From Pseudotamlana agarivorans (GTDB lineage Bacteria; Bacteroidota; Bacteroidia; Flavobacteriales; Flavobacteriaceae), in contig NZ_LXEI01000001.1 in NCBI RefSeq assembly GCF_001642835.1, positions 310,001 through 374,000 on the forward strand: a DNA stretch of 64,000 nt. Reading direction: 5' to 3'. How positions within the stretch are numbered: position 1 is the first letter of the stretch; each line of letters starts with the position of its first letter. Position numbers and translations under genes: made by a program. Below are positions 45,533 to 53,553 of the stretch, in pieces. The notes beneath the pieces were generated by a model, which searched no databases, was not told the origin of the DNA, and saw nothing but the letters and a program-made list of their open reading frames with translations.

Positions 45533-47323
45533 TTAGCCTTCACAGCTTGCGCATTCTTTCTTCTGTTTAAACTTTTGAGCCGCATTCATACTATGCTGGT
45601 AATACAATGATTTAAGCCCTAATTTCCATGCTGTAACATAAATATTATTTATATCTTTTACAGGCATATCTGGATGCACAATAATATTTACCGACTGTCC
45701 TTGGTCGATATGGTTTTGACGATTGGCAGCTTGATATACAATAACCAACTGATCGATTTCAGAATAAGTTTTAAACACATCACGCTCGTGTTCTGTAAGG
45801 AAATCTAAATGTTGAACAGAACCATCGTAATCACGAATACTACGCCAAACTTCAGGTGTATTTTTACCTTTCTCTTCTAGCAATTGCTCTAAGAATGGAT
45901 TTTTAATCGTGGTTTTAATCTTAGCGATATCTTTCACATAGATATTAGACCAGATTGGCTCGATACCTTGTGATACTTGTCCTAAAATAAAGGCTGAAGA
46001 TGTCGTTGGTGCGATCGCGTTTAATGTCGCGTTTCTTCTTCCATAGCCCTTTAAAACTTCCGGCTCGCCATATAACTCTGCTAATTCTTCTGAGGCTTTA
46101 TACGACTTCTCCTGAATTAACTTAAAAATCTCACTATTTAAACTATATGCCTCTTCACTATCAAATGAGTACATTTTAGACTGTAATAAAGAATGCCATC
46201 CTAAAACACCTAAACCTAATGCACGGTTAGATTTCGCGAAGTTATAAGCACGTTCCATAAACATGAACGTTTGTCTATCCTCTAAATCTGAAGAATCTCT
46301 ATACTCCTCTAATTTCTGAACAAATTCTGTAATTACAGCATCTAAGAAATACACCATTGTTTCAACAGCATCGGTATCCTTCCACTTATCGTAGTGCAAT
46401 ACATTTACTGAAGATAATACACAAACAAATGACCACTGATCATTTGAAGGCAACATAATTTCAGTACATAAATTAGATGCTACTATTTTATGATCGTTTT
46501 CTTTATAAACTTCTGGAGCTTGATTGTTAGCATGATCTTTAAAGAAGATATACGGGTAACCTATTTCACCACGACGCTGAATCACTTTTGCCCAAATAGA
46601 ACGTTTATCAACATCACCATCAATCATTTCCTGCATCCATTTGTCGGTTACAGAAACACCATGCGTAAGTTCTTGGATTGAGTTTCCTTCGGTACCAATT
46701 TCTAAAAACTCTTTAATATCTGGATGCTCTACAGGTAAATACGGAGAAAAACGTCCTCTACGAACAGAACCTTGACTTACCACATCAACCATTTTTTCAA
46801 AAAGTTGCATAATGTGTACCGCACCAGATGAAACGCCATTATTTTTTACCGGTGCCCCACGGTGACGTAAATTACCAAAATAACCAGAGGTTCCTCCTCC
46901 TAATTTTGACATCATACCGACTTCCGATTGGGTATAAAGGATATTCCCCATATCATCAGCGATATTCGAACCAAAACAACTAATAGGTAAGCCACGTTTT
47001 TTACCGAAGTTAGACCATACTGGCGAAGCTAAAGAGAAAAACCCTTCCGCCATATATTTATAAAACTTATCAGCATAACCATCAATTTGTAGAATCTCTT
47101 CTGCACGATTCGCAATTTCACGAATACGTTCTTCAGGGGTAGTCCCATCGGTTAAGTAACCCGATTCTAAAAATTTTCGACTGTTTTCAGTTAACCATTT
47201 AAATTCAGGAGCGTCATCCTGTTGCGTTGCTTTTTTAATTTGTTCTTTACGAGCATTTACTAATTCGTCGTAGTTTGTAGATTTTTCGGTTTTAGATTCT
47301 TGGAGGTTCGTTTGTACTTTCAT
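45533..47323 (-). CDS. nrdA: Ribonucleotide reductase class I, large subunit without ATP-cone
   Basis: Catalytic alpha subunit reducing ribonucleoside diphosphates to deoxy forms. At 596 residues it is about 150 shorter than E. coli NrdA; the missing part is the N-terminal ATP-cone. Active-site residues are visible: PISCFGSN (first redox Cys), ASNLCTEIML (thiyl-radical Cys and catalytic Glu), VCVLSSVNV (second redox Cys), YYQHSMNAAQ near the radical-transfer tyrosines, and the flexible C-terminal CASCEG pair. It starts two bases after nrdB ends. Overall it matches the subclass whose activity switch lies on NrdB. Confidence 0.96.
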   Translation of the reverse strand: MKVQTNLQESKTEKSTNYDELVNARKEQIKKATQQDDAPEFKWLTENSRKFLESGYLTDGTTPEERIREIANRAEEILQIDGYADKFYKYMAEGFFSLASPVWSNFGKKRGLPISCFGSNIADDMGNILYTQSEVGMMSKLGGGTSGYFGNLRHRGAPVKNNGVSSGAVHIMQLFEKMVDVVSQGSVRRGRFSPYLPVEHPDIKEFLEIGTEGNSIQELTHGVSVTDKWMQEMIDGDVDKRSIWAKVIQRRGEIGYPYIFFKDHANNQAPEVYKENDHKIVASNLCTEIMLPSNDQWSFVCVLSSVNVLHYDKWKDTDAVETMVYFLDAVITEFVQKLEEYRDSSDLEDRQTFMFMERAYNFAKSNRALGLGVLGWHSLLQSKMYSFDSEEAYSLNSEIFKLIQEKSYKASEELAELYGEPEVLKGYGRRNATLNAIAPTTSSAFILGQVSQGIEPIWSNIYVKDIAKIKTTIKNPFLEQLLEEKGKNTPEVWRSIRDYDGSVQHLDFLTEHERDVFKTYSEIDQLVIVYQAANRQNHIDQGQSVNIIVHPDMPVKDINNIYVTAWKLGLKSLYYQHSMNAAQKFKQKKECASCEG

Positions 47324-47325
47324 AA

Positions 47326-48600
47326 TTAAAATAGGTCATCGCTGGTTATACTTTTTGTTCTTTTACTGTAGTTGATTGAGCGTTTCACGAAGAAATCGCC
47401 GTGTTTGGTACCTATAATTTCATCATCAAACCATTCGGTTTCTGCTACTAATTTTTCGTTCACAGTAAACACTTTACCTATACCAATACTTTCTAGTGAG
47501 TTATTAAAACGATTTTTAATAAACTCGTTTATAACATCTTTTGGAAGAAAATCTAACTCGCCTTCTTCAAAAATCCAATCGATGATATCGCTTTCGGCTT
47601 CAAAAGCTTCTTTACAAATAGCCTGGATTTTTTCGTTGTATTCTTCTCCAAACCATTTCGGGTTTTCCTTCTTTATAATATTTATAACATCAATTCCGAA
47701 ATCGCCATGAATTTGCTCTTCTTTTGACGTTGCTTCTACCACATTCGATATACCCTTCAGCATATTTTTATGCTTATTGAAGGCCATAATAATTAAAAAC
47801 TGAGAGAACAGAGAAACATGCTCGATAAACAAAGAAAACAGCAAAATAGATTCAGCATACTCCTGAATATTTTCACTTTTAGAATTTTTAAGTGCCGTTT
47901 CTAAATAGTGTACACGACGCATAATTACCGGCTTCTTTTTTATAGATTTAAATTCAGAATTTAATCCTAAAATCTCTAAAAGGTGAGAATACGCATCATG
48001 ATGACGCACTTCACTTTCGGCAAAAGTAGCTCCAACCGAACCAATTTCTGGTTTTGGCATTTTTTGATAAATATCACCCCAGAATGTTTTTACAGCAACT
48101 TCAATTTGTGAAATGGCTAACATGGTATTCTTTATAGCCGATTTTTCAACTGAACTTAGTCCGGTTTTAAAATCTTGAATATCACTTGTGAAATTAAATT
48201 CACTATGGATCCAATATGAATGTCTAATAGCATTTACATATTCATATAAATCTGGATATTCATAAGGCTTTAAATTGATACGTTTTTCAAAAATATTTGT
48301 TTGACGCTTTCTATTTTGTTCGTCACGATATAATATATAAGCCTTTGCTGCATCATGAAAGGCACTACCCATCAATTTATCTTCAACAATATCTTGAACT
48401 TGCTCTACAGTTGGCACATAGCGTGCATCTAAGGCTTTTCGAGCCAAAAGGCCTTCGAACACTTTGTTTGAGATGTCTTCTGCATCTTCACGAGTACCGT
48501 GATTTACAGAAAGCATTGCCTTTTCAATGGCATTTGTGATCTTTTCCAACACAAAAGGGGTTGTGTCGTAATCGCGTTTAATAATGTGGGTAATCTCCAT
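47326..48600 (-). CDS. nrdB: Ribonucleotide reductase class I, small subunit with N-terminal ATP-cone
   Basis: Radical-generating beta subunit, 424 residues. Residues about 1-97 form an ATP-cone (FVLEKITNAIEKAML, RYVPTVEQVQDIVEDKLM, AKAYILYRDEQNRKRQ) that normally sits on NrdA. The ferritin-like domain follows with metal ligands in EVAVKTFW, ESEVRHHDAYSHLL, LFIEHVSLFSQ and TSKEEQIHGDFG. A Tyr is present four residues after the first ligand His (RHHDAY), where E. coli has Tyr122. A dimanganese cofactor, known for a close relative in Leeuwenhoekiella, is possible but cannot be read from sequence. It is first in the operon, with nrdA following. Confidence 0.95.
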   Translation of the reverse strand: MEITHIIKRDYDTTPFVLEKITNAIEKAMLSVNHGTREDAEDISNKVFEGLLARKALDARYVPTVEQVQDIVEDKLMGSAFHDAAKAYILYRDEQNRKRQTNIFEKRINLKPYEYPDLYEYVNAIRHSYWIHSEFNFTSDIQDFKTGLSSVEKSAIKNTMLAISQIEVAVKTFWGDIYQKMPKPEIGSVGATFAESEVRHHDAYSHLLEILGLNSEFKSIKKKPVIMRRVHYLETALKNSKSENIQEYAESILLFSLFIEHVSLFSQFLIIMAFNKHKNMLKGISNVVEATSKEEQIHGDFGIDVINIIKKENPKWFGEEYNEKIQAICKEAFEAESDIIDWIFEEGELDFLPKDVINEFIKNRFNNSLESIGIGKVFTVNEKLVAETEWFDDEIIGTKHGDFFVKRSINYSKRTKSITSDDLF

Positions 48601-49061
48601 GGTTGTGGCGCTGATTTAGATTATTTAATTAATATAGCAACTAACATTCCCGAATAACGACTAAATTCAACATCATTCGCTATAAAGTCCATTGAGTAAA
48701 AAGACTTCTTTAAAGCTAAGATTTATTAAAAAAGGTATTCGGTGATTTCAAAATACATTTTTAACAAGTTTATTAACAGGCTAAAAAAAGGATTCTATTC
48801 TTGTATTTTGAGCAGAACAAAGATTGTAAAATGATTGATATGTTTTAACAAAAAAGAAGAAAGCTTTTCAACAAGTTTTTAACAAACAATGAAAACACTA
48901 AAAATCAATAAGTTTACACAAAAAAACACCTAAAACTCTACAAATGTGTGTTTTACATATTTTCAAACTTCAAAAAGTTTACAAAAAAATTTAATGATTT
49001 TTACAGTTAAAACCCTTAATTTAAAGGGGTTTTAAGCGTTATTAACAGATAAATTAGAAAG
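48601..49061. other. 461-base gene-free region upstream of nrdB
   Basis: Very AT-rich, no open frame of interest. It carries five copies of a 9-mer close to TTTTTAACA: at 48758, 48770, 48842, 48865 and 48876, two pairs being 11-12 bp apart. A hairpin AAAACCC / GGGTTTT near 49011-49035 may end the DUF3109 transcript. I see no clean perfect -7 box for nrdB. Confidence 0.5.
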
Positions 49062-49625
49062 CTACATAGACGCAGCAACCTTCTCTAATTCGGTATACCA
49101 GTCTATTCCAAATTTACGAATCAGACCTTCCTTTACAAATTTATAGATAGGCACTTGCAACTCCTGGCCAAGGGCACAGGCATCGTCACAAATTTGCCAT
49201 TTATGATAATTAACTGCCGAAAATTCGGAGTAATCCTGAACTCTTACAGGATACAAATGACAAGACACAGGCTTTTTCCAAGTGATCTCTCCTTGATTAT
49301 AGGCTTCCTCAATAGCACAAAGCGCCACATTTTTGTCATCAAAAATAACATAAGCACAATCTGCGCCATCAATTAACGTGGTTTCTAAATCACCATCTTC
49401 AGTTTCGGTATAAGTACCTTGTTCCTCAATAGCATCAATACCTACTTGTCGCAAAAAAGGCTTAACCTTCGGATAAATATCATCCAGAATTTTAGCTTCC
49501 TCAGCATCTAGAGGCGCACCAGCATCCCCATCTATACAACAAGCGCCTTTACAAGCCGACAGATTGCATAAAAAATCCTTCTTTACTACATCTTCTGAAA
49601 CAATAGTTTTCCCTAACTGAAACAT
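49062..49625 (-). CDS. DUF3109-family cysteine-rich protein
   Basis: A 187-residue cytosolic protein of the DUF3109 group, related in pattern to YkgJ-type zinc/iron Cys clusters. The N-terminal CNLSACKGACC motif and later Cys residues (ADCAYV, LCAIEEAY, CHLYPV, ICDDACALG) suggest metal binding; the function is unknown. I prefer the ATG at 49625 (MFQLGKTIV), which matches the family start, over the in-frame ATG at 49634. It has its own -7 box and is divergent from marC. Confidence 0.85.
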   Translation of the reverse strand: MFQLGKTIVSEDVVKKDFLCNLSACKGACCIDGDAGAPLDAEEAKILDDIYPKVKPFLRQVGIDAIEEQGTYTETEDGDLETTLIDGADCAYVIFDDKNVALCAIEEAYNQGEITWKKPVSCHLYPVRVQDYSEFSAVNYHKWQICDDACALGQELQVPIYKFVKEGLIRKFGIDWYTELEKVAASM

Positions 49626-49650
49626 AAAAATCACCTATTAAAATCGTGGG

Positions 49651-49658
49651 CAAAAATA
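49651..49658 (-). promoter_or_regulatory. Bacteroidota -7 box for the DUF3109 gene
   Basis: The minus strand reads TATTTTTG, a perfect TAnnTTTG, 25 bases from the ATG at 49625. Confidence 0.45.
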
Positions 49659-49688
49659 AACAAACTTTAGCGTAAACTTTTAAGATTA

Positions 49689-49717
49689 TTCGGCAATAAT
49701 GGTATATTTTTGCCGAA
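49689..49717 (+). promoter_or_regulatory. Inverted repeat overlapping the marC -7 box
   Basis: Perfect 8-bp arms TTCGGCAA (49689-49696) and TTGCCGAA (49710-49717). The right arm overlaps a perfect -7 box TATTTTTG at 49705-49712. This is the layout of an operator that blocks RNA polymerase. Confidence 0.45.
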
Positions 49718-49828
49718 AATTCAAAATTACCTGAAAAACAGATTTTTAATTTAGAATTTTCTTAAAAGAATATAAAATACAAAACTAAAAAAACCAAGTG
49801 TTATTACTAGGTTAACAATTTAATACCT

Positions 49829-50422
49829 ATGGAACTAAAATTCAATTTTAAAGAAATATTTACAGCATTCATGATTTTATTCGCTGTAATTGATATTGTT
49901 GGAAACATTCCCATTGTTATCGATTTGCGAAAAAAGGCTGGACAGATTCAAAGTGAGAAAGCCTCGATTATTGCTGGAGTCATATTGATTATGTTCCTAT
50001 TTCTAGGAAAAAGCATTTTAAACCTTATTGGTATCGACGTCAATTCGTTTGCTGTTGCTGGTTCATTTATCCTATTTTTTATTGCCTTAGAAATGATTTT
50101 AGGTATCACACTTTACAAACAAGAAGAACACGATGCCATGACAACAGCTGTTTTCCCTTTAGCATTCCCGCTTATTGCAGGACCAGGAAGTTTAACCACC
50201 TTACTATCCTTACGTGCTGAGTTCGCTACCGAAAATATCATAATTGCGGTATTATTAAATGTTATCATTATCTTTATCGTGCTTAAAACATCAGCTAAGA
50301 TCGAACGTTTAATAGGACAGAACGGTATCAACATCATTAGAAAAGTATTTGGTGTGGTGCTACTAGCCATTGCCGTAAAACTATTTGCCCACAACATTAA
50401 AGCGTTGTTCGAGCTTATTTAA
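49829..50422 (+). CDS. MarC-family integral membrane protein
   Basis: A 197-residue, six-helix membrane protein of the MarC/UPF0056 family; its substrate is unknown and a drug-export role is not established for the family. Family motifs are FAVIDIVGNIPIVIDLR near residue 19, ALEMILGI near 90, FPLAFPLIAGPGSLTTLLSL near 111 and VFGVVLLAIAVKLFAHN near 173. It is the first gene of marC-small membrane protein-oxidoreductase. The promoter region contains the inverted repeat at 49689-49717. Confidence 0.92.
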   Translation: MELKFNFKEIFTAFMILFAVIDIVGNIPIVIDLRKKAGQIQSEKASIIAGVILIMFLFLGKSILNLIGIDVNSFAVAGSFILFFIALEMILGITLYKQEEHDAMTTAVFPLAFPLIAGPGSLTTLLSLRAEFATENIIIAVLLNVIIIFIVLKTSAKIERLIGQNGINIIRKVFGVVLLAIAVKLFAHNIKALFELI

Positions 50423-50436
50423 AAATTTATTTACCA

Positions 50437-50640
50437 ATGAAAATTTTCACCATTATACTAAGCATCATTGCTTTAGGCTTAATCATTTTTAATTGTACGC
50501 AATTGGATTTTAACACACCGTTTGAAGGCGAAAGCATGGTTGCCATAATTACCATTGTTGCATCACTTTGTGTTATTGTTATGATGGCCATTTTACGTAC
50601 TTCAAAACGCATTGAACAAAAAGTAAAAAACAGAAAATAA
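50437..50640 (+). CDS. Small two-helix membrane protein
   Basis: A 67-residue protein with two hydrophobic helices (about 2-21 and 35-53) and a basic C-terminus KRIEQKVKNRK, so the C-terminus probably faces the cytosol. No family recognised. It starts 14 bases after marC, and its TAA overlaps the oxidoreductase ATG by one base, so it is translated as part of this operon. That makes a real gene likely. Confidence 0.75.
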   Translation: MKIFTIILSIIALGLIIFNCTQLDFNTPFEGESMVAIITIVASLCVIVMMAILRTSKRIEQKVKNRK

Positions 50641-51251
50641 TGTACGATGCCCTTATTATTGGTGGTGGCGCTGCAGGTTTATCTTGCACTTTAGTTTTAG
50701 GTTCCGCAAAAAACAAGGCTTTTGCTAGCGATAAAAAGATTGGTATCATCGTACACCAAAAAACATCACATTTACAAACAGCCCTATTCAATAATGTTTT
50801 AGGTCTAACCCCAGGAACCACTGGGGAAAGTATTTTAGAAGGCGGAAAAATTCAACTCGCTAACTTATATCCACACGTTGAGCAAATAGACCACGAAAAG
50901 GTGTTAAGCCTCACCAAACAAAACGATGTTTATAGCGTAACCACGAATAAAAACACATACCTCACCAAAATAGCGGTTATCGCGGTAGGCTATACCAACT
51001 TGATGACCATTGAAGGCTTGGAGCCGTATATTGAAGCCCACCCTAGAGCAGCAGCCGAAAAAAATCGTATCTGGCTAAAAAATACCGATCACCTTATTGA
51101 AGAAAACCTATATGTGGCTGGAACTTTAGCAGGATGGCGCAGTCAGTTTGCCATAGCCTCAGGAAGTGGCGCTCATGTGGCTACCGATATTTTAACACTC
51201 TGGAATGATGGGAAGCATGTGAAGGTGCATGATAAGGTTGCGGGTATTTAA
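50640..51251 (+). CDS. FAD/NAD(P)-binding oxidoreductase (thioredoxin-reductase-like fold)
   Basis: A 203-residue flavoprotein-like enzyme. It begins MYDALIIGGGAAGLSC (GxGxxG FAD Rossmann motif) and ends with NLYVAGTLAGWRSQFAIASGSGAHVA, the second FAD-contact motif of the pyridine-nucleotide oxidoreductases. It is about 100 residues shorter than TrxB and lacks the NADPH domain and the CxxC. The substrate is unknown. Its last 53 codons (from 51084) occur again at 55986-56150 with 14 base differences, linking this gene to the 51-56 kb island. Confidence 0.85.
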   Translation: MYDALIIGGGAAGLSCTLVLGSAKNKAFASDKKIGIIVHQKTSHLQTALFNNVLGLTPGTTGESILEGGKIQLANLYPHVEQIDHEKVLSLTKQNDVYSVTTNKNTYLTKIAVIAVGYTNLMTIEGLEPYIEAHPRAAAEKNRIWLKNTDHLIEENLYVAGTLAGWRSQFAIASGSGAHVATDILTLWNDGKHVKVHDKVAGI

Positions 51252-51362
51252 TTTAGCCTTCAAAAACAGCCTATAACACTAAAGATCAACAACCTACAAC
51301 ACGGTTAAAAGAAGACTCTTTTAAAACTTATTAGTAAGTAAGAAAAATATAAAGTTAAGAGT

Positions 51363-51370
51363 TATATTTG
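51363..51370 (+). promoter_or_regulatory. Bacteroidota -7 box for the 51397 lipoprotein
   Basis: TATATTTG, a perfect TAnnTTTG, 26 bases upstream of the ATG. Confidence 0.45.
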
Positions 51371-51396
51371 GCTTCAAATATATAAAAATCAAAACA

Positions 51397-52617
51397 ATGA
51401 AAAAAAACCTTAGTCTAAGCTTATTATCACTACTATTAATTTTAAACATTTCTTGCGGAAGCGATGATAGTGTAGAGGAAAACACTACGCCTTTAAGTAT
51501 TGAAGAAGGAAAAGCTCAATTAGAAGACAATATGATTGAAGCGTTAAACAAAGTTGACGACTTTAGAAACAGTGATGCTTTAGATGAAATAGTAGAATTA
51601 GCAGAGTACCTAAGCAACTCTTCAACATCTAAAGTTACTACTAGCTTTAAAAAAACAACACTTAGCACTATTAACAATCTATCATCTCTTAAAACAGCTA
51701 ACATAACTGCTTTTAATGCTAAACAAACTACTGCATTAGTATCTGAAACTCCACTTACTGACGACTATAACGAAGAAAAAGGCATTTACGAATGGAATGC
51801 AGACACTGAAGAATTTGACAAAACTGGAGACAGTGATATCATTATTTACAAAGTAAATTATTACGGAAAAAATGCAATCTTTAGCTTTACAAATTTCAAT
51901 ACAACTATCGAAAATGACGAAGAAGTTCCAACTTTAGTTAAAGCAAATCTTAAAGTTGATAACACCACTGTTTTCTCTCAAGAATTTACTGCTTCTTTTG
52001 AAGATAACGGCTTAATACCAAGCATGGTTAACAACACAACTACTATTGGAGGTTTTAAACTTATTACAGCTTACACAAACTCAAACAGCGCTTTAATTAA
52101 ACAATCTTTCGATTTTAAAATTGATGATGATGTTATAACTGGATACGAGCTTATAGCCAACGGAGATTTCAACAATGAAAACGATCAAATTGAAGACAGT
52201 AGCATTGAAGATGTTCTTAATGATTTTGATTTAAAGTTTAAAGTTTTAAACGCAAATTTATCTTTAACAGCTAACGATAAAAATTTCAATTCCGACGATG
52301 ATCTAACGATAGACGAGCAAATAGAGTTATTAAATAACAATATTAAAGGCGAACTAAGTATCAAAAACAGACCTTTAGCTAAAACTGAATTCTATAAAGA
52401 CCAAGACACTTACATGGACTACGAATACGATCCAAATACGCAAAACTGGGAAGAAATAGAAGTTTCTGAAGAGATCATTAATGCTAGATTTTTATTTGAA
52501 GACGGAAGTTCTAGTGATTTTGAGGCCTATTTTGAAGGATCATTTACTGAATTAGAAAATAAATTTGAAGCTGTTTTTGAAGCTTATGAAAAACTTTTCG
52601 AAAATATTGATGCTTAG
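51397..52617 (+). CDS. Acidic lipoprotein of unknown function
   Basis: A 406-residue lipoprotein; the lipobox is LNISC with Cys20, followed by GSDDS. An acidic stretch right after the Cys resembles the surface-export signal described for Bacteroidota lipoproteins, so the protein may face outward. The body is rich in Asp, Glu, Asn and Lys, with helical parts at both ends (about 30-75 and 380-406) and a beta-rich middle. I recognise no family. It is convergent with the DUF4249 gene across a shared terminator and is the first gene of the island bounded by the duplicated oxidoreductase 3' end. Confidence 0.72.
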   Translation: MKKNLSLSLLSLLLILNISCGSDDSVEENTTPLSIEEGKAQLEDNMIEALNKVDDFRNSDALDEIVELAEYLSNSSTSKVTTSFKKTTLSTINNLSSLKTANITAFNAKQTTALVSETPLTDDYNEEKGIYEWNADTEEFDKTGDSDIIIYKVNYYGKNAIFSFTNFNTTIENDEEVPTLVKANLKVDNTTVFSQEFTASFEDNGLIPSMVNNTTTIGGFKLITAYTNSNSALIKQSFDFKIDDDVITGYELIANGDFNNENDQIEDSSIEDVLNDFDLKFKVLNANLSLTANDKNFNSDDDLTIDEQIELLNNNIKGELSIKNRPLAKTEFYKDQDTYMDYEYDPNTQNWEEIEVSEEIINARFLFEDGSSSDFEAYFEGSFTELENKFEAVFEAYEKLFENIDA

Positions 52618-52667
52618 TTAACCTTCAGCATATTCAATAAAACATAGAGAACTCCTCTCTTACCTAC

Positions 52668-52698
52668 AAAAGGCTACCATACAATTATGGTGGCCTTT
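52668..52698. terminator. Bidirectional terminator between convergent genes
   Basis: AAAGGC-t-ACCAT and ATGGT-g-GCCTTT pair around ACAATT, with A and T runs on each side. It serves the lipoprotein (plus) and the DUF4249 gene (minus), and the right arm touches the DUF4249 stop codon. Confidence 0.8.
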
Positions 52699-53542
52699 AT
52701 TTTTGAAGTATTTTAAACTTTAAATTATCAACATTTTCACCAGACCAATAGCCAAATGCCCCATTACTTATATTTGAAATAACTTCATTTGTAAAGGACG
52801 AATTATCTATTAAAGTCGATTCATCACCTTTAATAGATTTCCAAAAATCAAACTGTTCTTTCGTAATTCCTACAAGTTGTAATTCTATAACTTCATCTAC
52901 CTTAAATTTATTTTTTCTTTCACCATCATCTTGAATTTCAACATATGTTACAATTACAGGAAATTGATTCGTAGCAATATTTTCGGTATTAAAAATAAAA
53001 GGTTTAGCATAACTAAATTTAGCTTCATTTTCATTTCTAACTAATATTTTAAAATACTGAACCGATTTAATATCATTTTTAATTGTTAATTTAACATCTC
53101 TATAATCGGGCTGAACAACACCATCTTTAACAGATTCTAAAAAATCAATATTCACTACTTCTGGTTTTTCTGGTACTTGAGTTTTAGAATTAAATTCCTT
53201 ACCCCGTATCGAAATAGATAAGTTATAAACCCTCCCTTTCTCTCCTTTTATAATATTACTTCTATAATATAAAAAAGGAAAATTAAAATCATCCCTTTTT
53301 AAAGTTAACACTTCAGAGACTTCCCCATCAAAAAGCTCAACTCTAGCTTTCGATTCAATGGATTTAGCTATTTCTAAAGAATCTATAACTCCTGCAAAAG
53401 CAATACTATTTGTTAATCGTATTTCTGCAAAGCTATTGTCTTTAATCTCTCCTTCAACAGTAAGTTGGTCAGACGCTAAAACATCTATATTATCTCCAGT
53501 ACAACTTGACAGAACAATTAGCAGCAAAATAAATTTCTTCAT
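52697..53542 (-). CDS. DUF4249-family lipoprotein
   Basis: A 281-residue lipoprotein with signal MKKFILLLIVLSSC (Cys14). The body is beta-rich and has the DUF4249 pattern: QLTVEGEIKDNSFAEIRLTNS near the start, VELFDGEVSEVLTL near 70, GRVYNLSISIRGKEFNSKTQVPE and a C-terminal GAFGYWSGENVDNLKF. Proteins of this family are usually encoded just downstream of a TonB-dependent receptor, as here (12 bases after the receptor gene), and likely help it at the surface. The role is inferred from this pairing. Confidence 0.85.
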   Translation of the reverse strand: MKKFILLLIVLSSCTGDNIDVLASDQLTVEGEIKDNSFAEIRLTNSIAFAGVIDSLEIAKSIESKARVELFDGEVSEVLTLKRDDFNFPFLYYRSNIIKGEKGRVYNLSISIRGKEFNSKTQVPEKPEVVNIDFLESVKDGVVQPDYRDVKLTIKNDIKSVQYFKILVRNENEAKFSYAKPFIFNTENIATNQFPVIVTYVEIQDDGERKNKFKVDEVIELQLVGITKEQFDFWKSIKGDESTLIDNSSFTNEVISNISNGAFGYWSGENVDNLKFKILQK

Positions 53543-53553
53543 ATTAATTCGTT

